NCBI RefSeq assembly: GCF_030852425.1
Contig: NZ_NSDM01000007.1
Coordinates: 329,979-393,978 of the forward strand
DNA: 64,000 bases
Origin: Saccharothrix longispora
Lineage (GTDB): Bacteria; Actinomycetota; Actinomycetes; Mycobacteriales; Pseudonocardiaceae
Direction: 5' to 3'
Of this stretch, positions 1 to 7,712 are shown in pieces (position 1 is the stretch's first letter; the number at the start of each line of letters is the position of its first letter). The position numbers and the translations under genes were made by a program. The notes beneath the pieces were generated by a model that was not told the origin of the DNA, searched no databases, and saw only the letters and a program-made list of their open reading frames with translations.

Positions 1-224
1 TGGTGTGCCGACGCGTGGACCTGGAGGCCGATCCAGCACGCCGTCACCGGGCCGACCACCGCCACCGCCACCGCGGCCTGGCGCCAGGGGCGGAGTGCCA
101 CGCCGCCGACCGCGGCGGCCGCGAGACCGACCACCACCGCGGCCCACCACGTCCACAGCAGACCGGCGAGGGCGGTGGCCCACACGGCGAGCGCGGCCGG
201 GACGAGGTGCGCGCGAGGAGTCAC
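1..224 (-). CDS. comEC: ComEC/Rec2 competence protein, N-terminal part (cut by window edge)
   Basis: Not in the supplied long reading frames; read directly from the minus strand. A GTG at 224 opens a 74-residue frame running off the window, with hydrophobic stretches rich in Ala, Val, Leu and Trp (for example ALAVWATALAGLLWTWW) separated by a short basic turn. This is the multi-helix start expected of ComEC, the membrane channel that takes up single-stranded DNA and is normally downstream of comEA, as here. The same frame stays open upstream to comEA but has no ATG, GTG or TTG between 225 and 561, so GTG 224 is the likely start. Identity rests on helix pattern and synteny; the metallo-beta-lactamase-like C-terminus lies outside the window. 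Confidence 0.7.
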   Translation of the reverse strand, partial: MTPRAHLVPAALAVWATALAGLLWTWWAAVVVGLAAAAVGGVALRPWRQAAVAVAVVGPVTACWIGLQVHASAH

Positions 225-561
225 GGCCCCACCCGCCGGGTCGGGAGGGCCGGGTGGACGGCTCGGGGGATTCGGATGGGCACCCTCCTGTCCGGGCGGC
301 GGGAGTGGGACGGGACGAGGTCGAGGTGGCGGGCGGGCGCACCTCGGGTGGTGCGGCGACGGTCGAGGGGCGACCTCCGATCCCGGCGGGAGCCGGTGCG
401 AGGAGTGGGCGGCTGGGCGGGGGCGGGCCGTGGAGTGGGCATGGTGGTGCTCCGGGCGGATCGGCGGCAGGTCGAGGGCGGCGGGCGGCGTGACGGGGAG
501 CGGCGGTGGGCAGGGCGGAGGCGGCGGAGGGCGGTCGGAGTGGACGGGTCGGAGTGGACGG
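225..561. other. comEA-comEC spacer with a 14-bp tandem duplication
   Basis: A 337-base gap, long for this gene pair. I see no credible gene. The comEC frame is open through it but has no usual start codon. A perfect 14-bp tandem repeat (gtcggagtggacgg) sits at 534-547 and 548-561, ending directly at the comEA stop. Composition is strongly purine-rich (G) on the plus strand. Confidence 0.5.
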
Positions 562-1293
562 TCAGAGGCGGACGAGTTCGGTGAGCTTGGCGAGCTTCGC
601 GTCGCCGATCCCCTCGATCTCGCCGAGCTGGTCGATCGAGGTGAACGGGCCGCGCTTCTGCCGCCGGTCGACGATGCGCTGCGCGGTCACCGGCCCCACG
701 CCTGGCAGCGTGTCGAGCTGTTCCTCCGTGGCGGTGTTGAGGTTGAGCGGTTCGGTGGCGCTGTCGGTGGAGTGGGGCGCGGGCACCCCGACGGCGATCT
801 GCTCACCGTCGGTGACCTTGCGGGCGAGGTTGAGCGGGCTCAGGTCGACGCCGGGATTGGGACCGCCGGCCGCCTTCAGGGCGTCGGCCACCCTGGCTCC
901 ACTGGGGACGGTGACCAGGCCGGGTGTGGGCACGAGGCCGACGACGTCGACGACCAGGTGCTGCTCGACGTGGGTGACGGCGGCCGCTTCCGCCACCGGG
1001 AGGTCCGGTGGGGACTCGGCCACGGGGCGCTGCCACCACAAGGCCAGTGCGACGACGAGCGCCACGGCCGCCACCACGCCGGCGAGCACCACCCGGCGAC
1101 GGGGCGGGACGGACGAGGGCGCGGGCAGCAGTCGGCGCAGCAGCCCGCCGAGCGGCGGTGGCGGTGATGGGGCGGCGGCGTCCGCCGAGACGAACACGAG
1201 CGTCTCGGCGTCCTGCGCCCGGTGCCTGCCGCGGTTGCGGTCGATCAGCGCCTGGAGTCGGGTCTGCGGGGTTTCCGGTTTCACGTCGAACAC
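562..1293 (-). CDS. comEA: ComEA family helix-hairpin-helix DNA-binding protein
   Basis: This is a 243-residue membrane-anchored DNA receptor of the competence-type uptake apparatus. Layout: a cytoplasmic N-terminus with a proline-rich stretch (about 40-65), one transmembrane helix (about 68-87), an SLBB-like domain (about 112-170, containing VVGLVPTPGLVTVPSGARV), and a C-terminal double helix-hairpin-helix (about 180-243) with NLNTATEEQLDTLPGVGPVT and GIGDAKLAKL. The HhH pair binds DNA non-specifically outside the membrane. It is followed by comEC, the usual partner. In actinobacteria natural transformation is rarely demonstrated, so a nutritional or repair use of DNA is possible. Confidence 0.93.
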   Translation of the reverse strand: MFDVKPETPQTRLQALIDRNRGRHRAQDAETLVFVSADAAAPSPPPPLGGLLRRLLPAPSSVPPRRRVVLAGVVAAVALVVALALWWQRPVAESPPDLPVAEAAAVTHVEQHLVVDVVGLVPTPGLVTVPSGARVADALKAAGGPNPGVDLSPLNLARKVTDGEQIAVGVPAPHSTDSATEPLNLNTATEEQLDTLPGVGPVTAQRIVDRRQKRGPFTSIDQLGEIEGIGDAKLAKLTELVRL

Positions 1294-1377
1294 GTGATCG
1301 ACGTTAGGCCGGGTGGAGCAGTGGTGCGAGGACGAGTTCCGAACCTGTGGACAACTCTCCGGAGATGGATAAAGAGG

Positions 1378-2220
1378 TCAGGCGACGCCGCCCGGCAGCA
1401 CCACGACCCCCAGCACGCCGGGCCCGGTGTGCGCGCCGATCACGGCTCCGACCTCGGAGATCAGGCACCCGGTGGACCCCGGCACGCGCTCGTCCAACCG
1501 CGTCGCCAGCTCGGCCGCGCGCTCCGGGGAGGCCAGGTGGTGCACGGCCAGCCCGACCGGTCCGGGCCCCGCGGCCTCCGCGGCCAGGTCGACCAGGCGG
1601 CCGATCGCCCGCCCCGTCGTGCGGACCTTCTCCAGCGGCACGATCCGCCCGTCGTCCACGTGCAGCAGCGGCTTCACGGCCAGGGCGGTGCCCACCAGCG
1701 CCGCCGCCGCGCCGATCCGACCGCCTCGGCGCAGGTGGTCCAGCGTCTCCACGCAGAAGAACATCCGGACCCGCGAGGCCGCCGCGACCGCCGCCTTCTC
1801 CGCGCCCGCCCCGCCGCCGTCGGCCAGGCAGGCGGCCAGGGCGGCGAACCCGAGGCCCATGCCGGTGGCGCGCGAGTCGACCACCCTGACCCGGTCCGGG
1901 TCGACCTGCTCCGCGGCCAGCCGCGCGGCCTCCCAGGTGCCCGACAGCTCCCGCGACAGGTGCACCGACACGACCGCCTCGGCGCCGTCGTCCAGCGCGG
2001 ACCGGTACACCTCGGCCATCTCGCCGGGCGTCGGCCGGGACGTGGTCAGGCGCCGGTGCTCGGCCAGCGCCTCCGCCAGCTCGGTCGGACCGAAGTCCAG
2101 CCCGTCGAGCCTGCTGCGACCGTCCACCGCGACGTGCAGCGGGACGACCCGGATGCCGTGCCGCTCGGCGAACCCCTCGGGCAGGTACGCCGTGGAGTCG
2201 GTGACGATCGTGGTGGTCAC
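1378..2220 (-). CDS. DegV family fatty-acid-binding protein
   Basis: A 280-residue DegV protein. The open frame extends far upstream, but the family's conserved start TTTIVTDSTAYLP follows a GTG at 2220, so that start is chosen. Further DegV hallmarks are the TSRPTPGEM loop, SRELSGTW, and VVDSRATGMGLGF. DegV (FakB-like) proteins hold one fatty acid between two domains; in Firmicutes they present it to the kinase FakA. Here it sits between octT and comEA, as in mycobacteria (Rv2417c). No FakA-like gene is in the window. It ends 84 bases before comEA and starts 11 bases after octT, so it probably belongs to the same transcript. Confidence 0.9.
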   Translation of the reverse strand: MTTTIVTDSTAYLPEGFAERHGIRVVPLHVAVDGRSRLDGLDFGPTELAEALAEHRRLTTSRPTPGEMAEVYRSALDDGAEAVVSVHLSRELSGTWEAARLAAEQVDPDRVRVVDSRATGMGLGFAALAACLADGGGAGAEKAAVAAASRVRMFFCVETLDHLRRGGRIGAAAALVGTALAVKPLLHVDDGRIVPLEKVRTTGRAIGRLVDLAAEAAGPGPVGLAVHHLASPERAAELATRLDERVPGSTGCLISEVGAVIGAHTGPGVLGVVVLPGGVA

Positions 2221-2231
2221 GGGTGACGAGC

Positions 2232-2963
2232 CTACGGCTCCGACCCGGTGGGGTGGCCGACCGCCACGGTGCGGACGAGTTCCGCCATGGCGTTCCCGAC
2301 CAGCTCGTGCCCCTCCCAACCCCAGTGCATGCCGTCCGGGTTGCCGCGCCGCGACCGCACGTGCTCGCCGACGAGCGCGGGCACGTCGAGCAGCGGCACG
2401 TCCGCGCCGGCCGCCCACGCCCGCACCGCCCGTTCCGCCGCCGCGCGCCCGCCGTGGACCCCCGCGTACGCCGGGGAGCGGTGCACCGAGGGCGTCATCC
2501 CCACGACCCGGATACCGGGTTCGAGAGCGCGCACGGCGCGCGCGGAGTCGTCCAGGTACCGCACGGTCAGGTGCGGCGGCAACGCCACCGGCCGGCCGCC
2601 GAGCAGCCGCGACAGCACCGGCTGCGCGGCCCGGTACGCCGTGCGCGCCCGCCTCCGCACCGCGTCCGGCCGCAGGTAGCGCAGCCCCTGGCGCAGGAAC
2701 GTCGGCAACGGCGAGGGCAGCGTGTCCATGTGCCCCACGGCCAGTACCAGCACGTCCGTGCGCGGCAGCAGCGACCAGACGCGCGGGTCGCCGGTCAGCG
2801 ACCACCAGGCGTCCCGCGCGGTCCAGCCGAACCCGGCCGCCAGCTCCGCGTGTCCGCCCAACGCCGACGCGCACACGTTCGGCCACAGCCGGGGGTGGTC
2901 GGCGGGCAGGGGGCCGCGCGGCCCGTGGAACGTCAGCGAGTCGCCGAGGACGAGCAACCTCAC
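2232..2963 (-). CDS. octT: SGNH/GDSL acyltransferase, diglucosylglycerate octanoyltransferase-like (OctT)
   Basis: The 243-residue frame starts at GTG 2963, overlapping the gpgP stop by a GTGA. The block I motif LLVLGDSLTF near the N-terminus carries the Ser nucleophile, and DGMHWGWEGHEL near the C-terminus carries the Asp/His pair, both typical of SGNH hydrolases. Gene order nadD-rsfS-gpgP-this gene-degV is that of Mycobacterium (Rv2421c to Rv2417c), where this position is OctT, the enzyme that octanoylates diglucosylglycerate, an early precursor of methylglucose lipopolysaccharide. The fold is seen; the substrate is inferred from synteny. Confidence 0.75.
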   Translation of the reverse strand: MRLLVLGDSLTFHGPRGPLPADHPRLWPNVCASALGGHAELAAGFGWTARDAWWSLTGDPRVWSLLPRTDVLVLAVGHMDTLPSPLPTFLRQGLRYLRPDAVRRRARTAYRAAQPVLSRLLGGRPVALPPHLTVRYLDDSARAVRALEPGIRVVGMTPSVHRSPAYAGVHGGRAAAERAVRAWAAGADVPLLDVPALVGEHVRSRRGNPDGMHWGWEGHELVGNAMAELVRTVAVGHPTGSEP

Positions 2964-3574
2964 CGCGTGCTTCCGGCGTTGTACGACGACAGCCGCCAGC
3001 GGCCGTCGCCGGCCGGCCGGCGCGTGAACACCGTCCAGTGGCAGTTGCCGATGCCGCCCAGCAGTGCCCACCGGTCCACCGGCAGCTCCAGCAGCCGACC
3101 GGTCAACGCGCTGATGAGGCCGCCGTGCGCGCACAGCATCACCGTGCCGGAGAACTCCTCGTCCACCTCGTGGACGACGGCCAGCGCTCGTTCGGCGACC
3201 TCCACCCGCGTCTCGCCCTCCGGCGGCGCGAAGGTGCCGTCGGCGCGCCACACCTCCATCGCGCCCGGCCACTCCACGTCGACCTCGGCCGACGTCAGCC
3301 CCTGCCACTTGCCCAGGTTGGTCTCGCGCAGCCGTTCGTCGACGCGCAGCGCGACCCCGGTGGCCCGGGTGAACACCGTCGCCGTGTCCTGCGCCCGACG
3401 CAGGTCGGAGGCCACCACCAGCTCGGGGGCGAACCCGGTGAGCACCGGCACCGCGAACCGCGCCTGGTTCCACCCGGTCTCGGTCAGCACCGAGTCCAGG
3501 TGGCCCTGCATGCGCCCGGTCGCGTTGTAGTCGGTCTCACCGTGCCGCCACAGCACGAGCCGGTTCAAGGTCAT
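2960..3574 (-). CDS. gpgP: Histidine phosphatase, glucosyl-3-phosphoglycerate phosphatase-like (GpgP)
   Basis: A 204-residue phosphoglycerate-mutase-fold phosphatase. The phosphohistidine motif LVLWRHGETDYN is at the N-terminus and the second catalytic His lies in VMLCAHGGLI. The start ATG 3574 overlaps the rsfS stop (ATGA). In mycobacteria the gene next to rsfS in this operon is GpgP, which dephosphorylates glucosyl-3-phosphoglycerate to glucosylglycerate, the first intermediates of methylglucose lipopolysaccharide. The family is certain; the substrate follows from conserved position beside octT. A general acid or cofactor-type phosphatase is the alternative. Confidence 0.82.
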   Translation of the reverse strand: MTLNRLVLWRHGETDYNATGRMQGHLDSVLTETGWNQARFAVPVLTGFAPELVVASDLRRAQDTATVFTRATGVALRVDERLRETNLGKWQGLTSAEVDVEWPGAMEVWRADGTFAPPEGETRVEVAERALAVVHEVDEEFSGTVMLCAHGGLISALTGRLLELPVDRWALLGGIGNCHWTVFTRRPAGDGRWRLSSYNAGSTR

Positions 3575-3972
3575 GCCCCGGCGACCTCGTCGGCCTCGTC
3601 GTCGGCCGACGCGGGCCCGGCGTCGAACTCGATGCGCGGGCAGTCCTTCCACAGCCTCTCCAGGCCGTAGAAGCTGCGCTCCTCCACGTGCTGGACGTGC
3701 ACGACCACGTCCACGAAGTCCAGCAGGACCCAGCGGCCCTCGCGCGCGCCCTCGCGGCGGACCGGCTTGCGGCCGGCCTCCCGCAGTTTCTCCTCGACGT
3801 TGTCCACGATCGCGCCGACCTGCCGCTCGTTGGGGGCGGAGGCGATCACGAACGCGTCCGTGATCACCAACTGGTCGGACACGTCGAGCACCATCACGTC
3901 GTGCGCCTTCTTGTCCGCCGCCGCGTTCGCGGCGACCAGCGCCAACCGTCGTGCCTCGTCGGTGGCTGCCAC
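3571..3972 (-). CDS. rsfS: Ribosome silencing factor RsfS
   Basis: RsfS binds ribosomal protein L14 on the 50S subunit and blocks subunit joining in starvation. The 133-residue protein shows the family core: KKAHDVMVLDVSDQL, TDAFVIASAPNERQV and WVLLDFVDVVVHV followed by RSFYGLERLW. A GTG at 3972 is preferred because AGGAG lies 5-6 bases upstream; an in-frame ATG at 3984 is the alternative. The C-terminus has an acidic tail. It lies between nadD and gpgP, as in most actinobacteria, and overlaps gpgP by four bases. Confidence 0.93.
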   Translation of the reverse strand: MAATDEARRLALVAANAAADKKAHDVMVLDVSDQLVITDAFVIASAPNERQVGAIVDNVEEKLREAGRKPVRREGAREGRWVLLDFVDVVVHVQHVEERSFYGLERLWKDCPRIEFDAGPASADDEADEVAGA

Positions 3973-4041
3973 GTCACTCCTCATCACCTCGGCGGACGCC
4001 GATACGCCCGCACGAGTCAATGAGGGTACCGGCGTCCGCGA

Positions 4042-4635
4042 TCAATCCGGCACCGAGTAAAGCCGGCGCTTGGATATGTATTGGACGACACCGTCGGGAA
4101 CGAGGTACCAGACGGGCAGGCCGGACGCCGTGCGGGCGCGGACGGCGGTCGACGAGATGGCCATCGCGGGCACCTCCACCAGCGACACCGCCCCCGGCGG
4201 CAGGTGGGTGTCGTCGAGTTCGTACCCCGGTCGGGTGACCCCGATGAAGTGCGCGAGGGCGAACACGTCGTCCGCCCGCCGCCACGACAGGATCTGCTCC
4301 AACGCGTCCGCGCCGGTGATGAAGAACAGGTCGGCGTCGGGGTGGGCGGCCTTGAGGTCGGCGAGCGTGTCCACCGTGTAGGTGGGGCCGGGCCGGTCGA
4401 TGTCGACGCGGCTGACCGAGAAGCGCGGGTTGGACGCCGTGGCGACGACCGTCATGAGGTAGCGGTCCTCGGCCGGGCTGACCTCGCGCTCGCTCTTCTG
4501 CCAGGGCTGACCGGTGGGGACGAAGACGACTTCGTCGAGGTCGAAGCGGGCCTGGACCTCGCTGGCCGCGACGAGGTGGCCGTGGTGCACCGGGTCGAAG
4601 GTGCCACCCATGACGCCGATCCGGCGGTTGGACAT
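4042..4635 (-). CDS. nadD: Nicotinate-nucleotide adenylyltransferase NadD
   Basis: NadD joins nicotinate mononucleotide and ATP to form deamido-NAD in NAD synthesis. The 197-residue frame has the nucleotidyltransferase signature [12 protein letters not shown] near the N-terminus, the [17 protein letters not shown] segment and the second nucleotide-binding motif ISSTAVR near the C-terminus. Length is normal for the family. The ATG at 4635 fits the conserved [15 protein letters not shown] start. The gene leads the nadD-rsfS-gpgP-octT-degV-comEA-comEC run. Confidence 0.95.
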   Translation of the reverse strand: MSNRRIGVMGGTFDPVHHGHLVAASEVQARFDLDEVVFVPTGQPWQKSEREVSPAEDRYLMTVVATASNPRFSVSRVDIDRPGPTYTVDTLADLKAAHPDADLFFITGADALEQILSWRRADDVFALAHFIGVTRPGYELDDTHLPPGAVSLVEVPAMAISSTAVRARTASGLPVWYLVPDGVVQYISKRRLYSVPD

Positions 4636-4835
4636 GGCACGTGAGCCTAGTTCGGGTGGTGCGCGGACGACCTGTCACTCCCCGGAAGCCGCCCGCGCAC
4701 CCGTCTCCCGATCGCGGCCCGGGAGGAGGGGGCCGCGGTCGAGGTCGTGCGGCCCACCCCGAAGCAAGGCCGCACGACCGTGGAACGCGCTCCGTGCCCG
4801 ACCATGACGCGATCGGTGGAAGATCTTTCGCGGGG

Positions 4836-5057
4836 TTAATCCCGTGGTGCGAGCACCGACCCCGCCGAGTCGCGAACGAGGATGGCCTCCATCGGGCACG
4901 AGTCGGCAGCGTCCAACACGGCGTCGTCGGGCTCGACGGACTCGTCGACCGGCGACGCCAGGCCGTCGACCAGCCTGAAGTGGGCCGGCGCGGTAGACGT
5001 GCACATCCCCGTGCCGATGCACGTGTCCCGGTCGACCCCGACCGTCCAGTTGCCCAT
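4836..5057 (-). CDS. Ferredoxin, 3Fe-4S type, P450 redox partner
   Basis: A 73-residue acidic ferredoxin with cysteines spaced CIGTGMC (C-x5-C) and a later CP in ADSCPMEAI. This is the single-cluster [3Fe-4S] pattern of actinobacterial P450 ferredoxins. ATG 5057 has AGGTGG upstream; GTG codons at 5066 and 5069 overlap the P450 stop and are alternatives. It is directly downstream of the P450 gene and in all likelihood co-transcribed and translationally coupled, so it probably supplies electrons to that enzyme. No ferredoxin reductase is in the window. Confidence 0.9.
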   Translation of the reverse strand: MGNWTVGVDRDTCIGTGMCTSTAPAHFRLVDGLASPVDESVEPDDAVLDAADSCPMEAILVRDSAGSVLAPRD

Positions 5058-5062
5058 CCGGG

Positions 5063-6241
5063 TCACCACCTCACCATCAGTGCCTGCGGGCCACGGATCA
5101 GTCTGCCCTTCTTGAACGTCACGTCACCGTCCAGTCGGAGCAATGGGAACCGCTTGAGCAAGGTGCCCACGGCGACCTGCAACTCCATCCGGGCCAGCGG
5201 GGCGCCGATGCAGTGGTGCGCGCCGTGGCCGAACATGATGTGCGGGTTGTGCTCGCGGTGGAAGTCGATCTCCTCCGGGCGGTCGAACACCGACGGGTCG
5301 CGGTTCGCGGCCACGTTGTTGACGAACACGGCCTCACCGGCGGTGATCGTCACGCCGGACAGCTCGACGTCCTCCTTGGCGATCCGCGGGAACCCCGCCG
5401 AGCCGCCCAGCGGTGTGATCCGCAGCAGCTCCTCGACGGCCGCGGGCACCAGGGACGGGTCGTCGCGCAGCTCGGCGGCCCGGTCGGGGTTGCGCAGCAG
5501 GGTGACGACGAAGTTGCCGATCTGGTTCGCCGTGGTCTCGTGCCCCGCGACCAGCAGCGCCACGCCGAACGAGACCAGTTCCTCCTCGCTGAGCCGGTCC
5601 TCGTCGTCGTGCGCGGCGACCAGCGCGGACAGCATGTCGTCGGTCGGCCGTCCGCGCTTGTCCTGCACGAGGCCCTGGATGTAGCCGGTCAGCGCCTCGC
5701 CGGCCGCGACGATCTCGGCGGGCTCGAACGCGGTGATCGCCACCGCCGCGTCCGACCAGCCCCGGAACCTGGCCCGGTCCTCGACGGGGACGCCGAGCAT
5801 CTCGCAGATGATCGTGATGGGCAGCGGCATGGCGAGCGCTTCGACGAGGTCGGCGGGCGGCCCCTGCGCCTCCAGGTCGTCGAGCAGGCCGTCCACGACC
5901 TCCTGCGCCCGCTCGCGCAGCTGCTCGGTCCGCCGGGCGGTGAACGCCCTGGCCACGAGCCTGCGCAGCCGGGTGTGGTCCGGCGGGTCCATGGTCAGGA
6001 TGTTCGCATCGGTCTGGATGTTCGGCAGCGTGCGCGGCACGTCGGCGTTCAGCGCCGCCGCACGGCTGAAGCGCGGGTCGGCGAGCACGGCCTTGACGTC
6101 GTCGTACCTGGTGGCCAGCCACGCGTCGCCGCCGAACGGCAGGCGGACGCGCGCGACCGGTTCGCCGCGCTGGAGTTCCAGGTAGGAGGGGTTCAGCGTG
6201 AGGTCGTCGGGCTCGGCGAACGGATAGGACCTGATCTCCAT
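5063..6241 (-). CDS. Cytochrome P450 (CYP107-like class I monooxygenase)
   Basis: A full-length soluble bacterial P450 of 392 residues. Visible motifs: the I-helix oxygen-activation motif AGHETT, the K-helix ExxR in EELLRITPLGG, and the heme loop FGHGAHHCIG with the cysteine ligand at about residue 344. It overlaps the downstream ferredoxin, forming a two-gene oxygenase unit. It sits between proA and nadD, genes usually adjacent in actinobacteria, so it looks like an insertion into the backbone. Substrate cannot be read from sequence; no biosynthetic cluster surrounds it, so a tailoring role for a nearby product is not supported. Confidence 0.95.
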   Translation of the reverse strand: MEIRSYPFAEPDDLTLNPSYLELQRGEPVARVRLPFGGDAWLATRYDDVKAVLADPRFSRAAALNADVPRTLPNIQTDANILTMDPPDHTRLRRLVARAFTARRTEQLRERAQEVVDGLLDDLEAQGPPADLVEALAMPLPITIICEMLGVPVEDRARFRGWSDAAVAITAFEPAEIVAAGEALTGYIQGLVQDKRGRPTDDMLSALVAAHDDEDRLSEEELVSFGVALLVAGHETTANQIGNFVVTLLRNPDRAAELRDDPSLVPAAVEELLRITPLGGSAGFPRIAKEDVELSGVTITAGEAVFVNNVAANRDPSVFDRPEEIDFHREHNPHIMFGHGAHHCIGAPLARMELQVAVGTLLKRFPLLRLDGDVTFKKGRLIRGPQALMVRW

Positions 6242-6357
6242 CGGTGCCCCCTAGCAGGCGGTGGCTCGATCCCGACAGTAGGCAGGCCACTACGCACCGT
6301 CAACCGAGCCGGACGCCCCCCACCCCGGACGGCGACGGCGCCGCGCCCACGGCCTGG

Positions 6358-7623
6358 TCAGGAGTTCGACCGCACGTGCCCGTCGCCCCAGACCACCCAC
6401 TTGGACGAGGTCAGCTCGGCCAGGCCCATCGGGCCGCGCGCGTGCAGCTTCTGCGTGGAGATGCCGATCTCCGCGCCCATGCCGAACTCGCCGCCGTCGG
6501 TGAACGCGGTCGAGGCGTTGACCATGACCGCCGCCGCGTCCACCCGCGCGGTGAACCTGCGCGCGGCCGCCAGGTCGCCGGTCACGATCGCCTCGGTGTG
6601 CCCCGAGCCGTGGACCGCGATGTGCTCGATGGCCTCGTCGATCGAGTCGACCACGCGGGCCGCGATGTCCAGCGACAGGTACTCGGTGCCCCAGTCGTCG
6701 TCGGTGGCCGCCCGCACCCGCGGGTCGTGGGCGAACCTCTCGTCGCCGTGCACGGTGACGCCCTCCGCCAGCAGGGCGTCGGTGATGCGCGGCACGAACT
6801 CGTCGGCCACGGCGGCGTGCACCAGCAGCGACTCGGCCGAGTTGCACACACTGACCCGGCGGGTCTTGGAGTTCAGGACGATGCGCCGCGCCATGTCCAG
6901 GTCGGCGGAGGCGTCCACGTAGACGTGCACGTTGCCCACGCCGGTCTCGATGGTCGGCACGGTGGCCTGCCGCACCACGGCGTCGATCAGGCCCGCGCCG
7001 CCGCGCGGGATCACCAGGTCGACCAGGCCGCGCGCGGTGATGAGGTGGGTGACCGACGCGCGGTCGTGGCACGGCAGCAGCTGCACGGCGTCCGCGGGCA
7101 GGCCGGTGGTCTCCAGGGCGTCGCGCAGGATCGCCACGAGCGCGGTGTTGGAGTGCTCCGCGGACGACGAACCGCGCAGCAGCGCCGCGTTGCCGGACTT
7201 GAGCGCGAGACCGGCCGCGTCGACCGTGACGTTCGGACGGGCCTCGTAGACCATGCCGACCACGCCCATCGGGACGCGGACCTGCTTGAGCTCCAGGCCG
7301 TTCGGCAGGATCGAGCCGCGCAGCACCTCGCCCACCGGGTCCGCGAGGCCGGCCACCGTCTCCAGGCCCCGGGCCACGCCCTCGACGCGCGCCTCGGACA
7401 GCGCGAGGCGGTCCAGCAGACCCTGGGACAGGCCGGCGGCCCTGCCCGCTTCGAGGTCCTTCGCGTTGGCCTCCAGCACCTCGCCGGCCCGCGCGCGCAG
7501 CGCGGCGGCCATCTCGTGCAGGGCTGCGTCCTTGCGCTCGCGGGTGGCGAGGGCGAGGTCGTGGGCGGCGACACGGGCGCGGCGGGCCGCGGCGTGCACC
7601 TGTTCGCGCAGGTCGTCAGTCAC
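6358..7623 (-). CDS. proA: Gamma-glutamyl phosphate reductase ProA
   Basis: ProA reduces gamma-glutamyl phosphate to glutamate semialdehyde with NADPH, the second step of proline synthesis. The 421-residue protein has the aldehyde-dehydrogenase-type active cysteine in [14 protein letters not shown], the [16 protein letters not shown] cofactor region and the C-terminal [14 protein letters not shown] stretch. Length is normal. Its partner proB is four kilobases away (11645-12775); the pair is split by a RecQ-like helicase, a GNAT enzyme and an MFS transporter on the opposite strand. Confidence 0.96.
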   Translation of the reverse strand: MTDDLREQVHAAARRARVAAHDLALATRERKDAALHEMAAALRARAGEVLEANAKDLEAGRAAGLSQGLLDRLALSEARVEGVARGLETVAGLADPVGEVLRGSILPNGLELKQVRVPMGVVGMVYEARPNVTVDAAGLALKSGNAALLRGSSSAEHSNTALVAILRDALETTGLPADAVQLLPCHDRASVTHLITARGLVDLVIPRGGAGLIDAVVRQATVPTIETGVGNVHVYVDASADLDMARRIVLNSKTRRVSVCNSAESLLVHAAVADEFVPRITDALLAEGVTVHGDERFAHDPRVRAATDDDWGTEYLSLDIAARVVDSIDEAIEHIAVHGSGHTEAIVTGDLAAARRFTARVDAAAVMVNASTAFTDGGEFGMGAEIGISTQKLHARGPMGLAELTSSKWVVWGDGHVRSNS

Positions 7624-7712
7624 GGCCTTCAGCCTACGGTCACCCGGTCGTGGCTGTCGCCGAGGTTCTCGCGGACCGGACCCCGTCGGCGGTGTCTGCC
7701 AGAGTGGGCGGC

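Noticed and set aside
3..584. Plus-strand frames at the left edge
   Set aside because: Arg/Gly/Pro-rich with no domain features; the minus strand encodes the ComEC start and the comEA end here.
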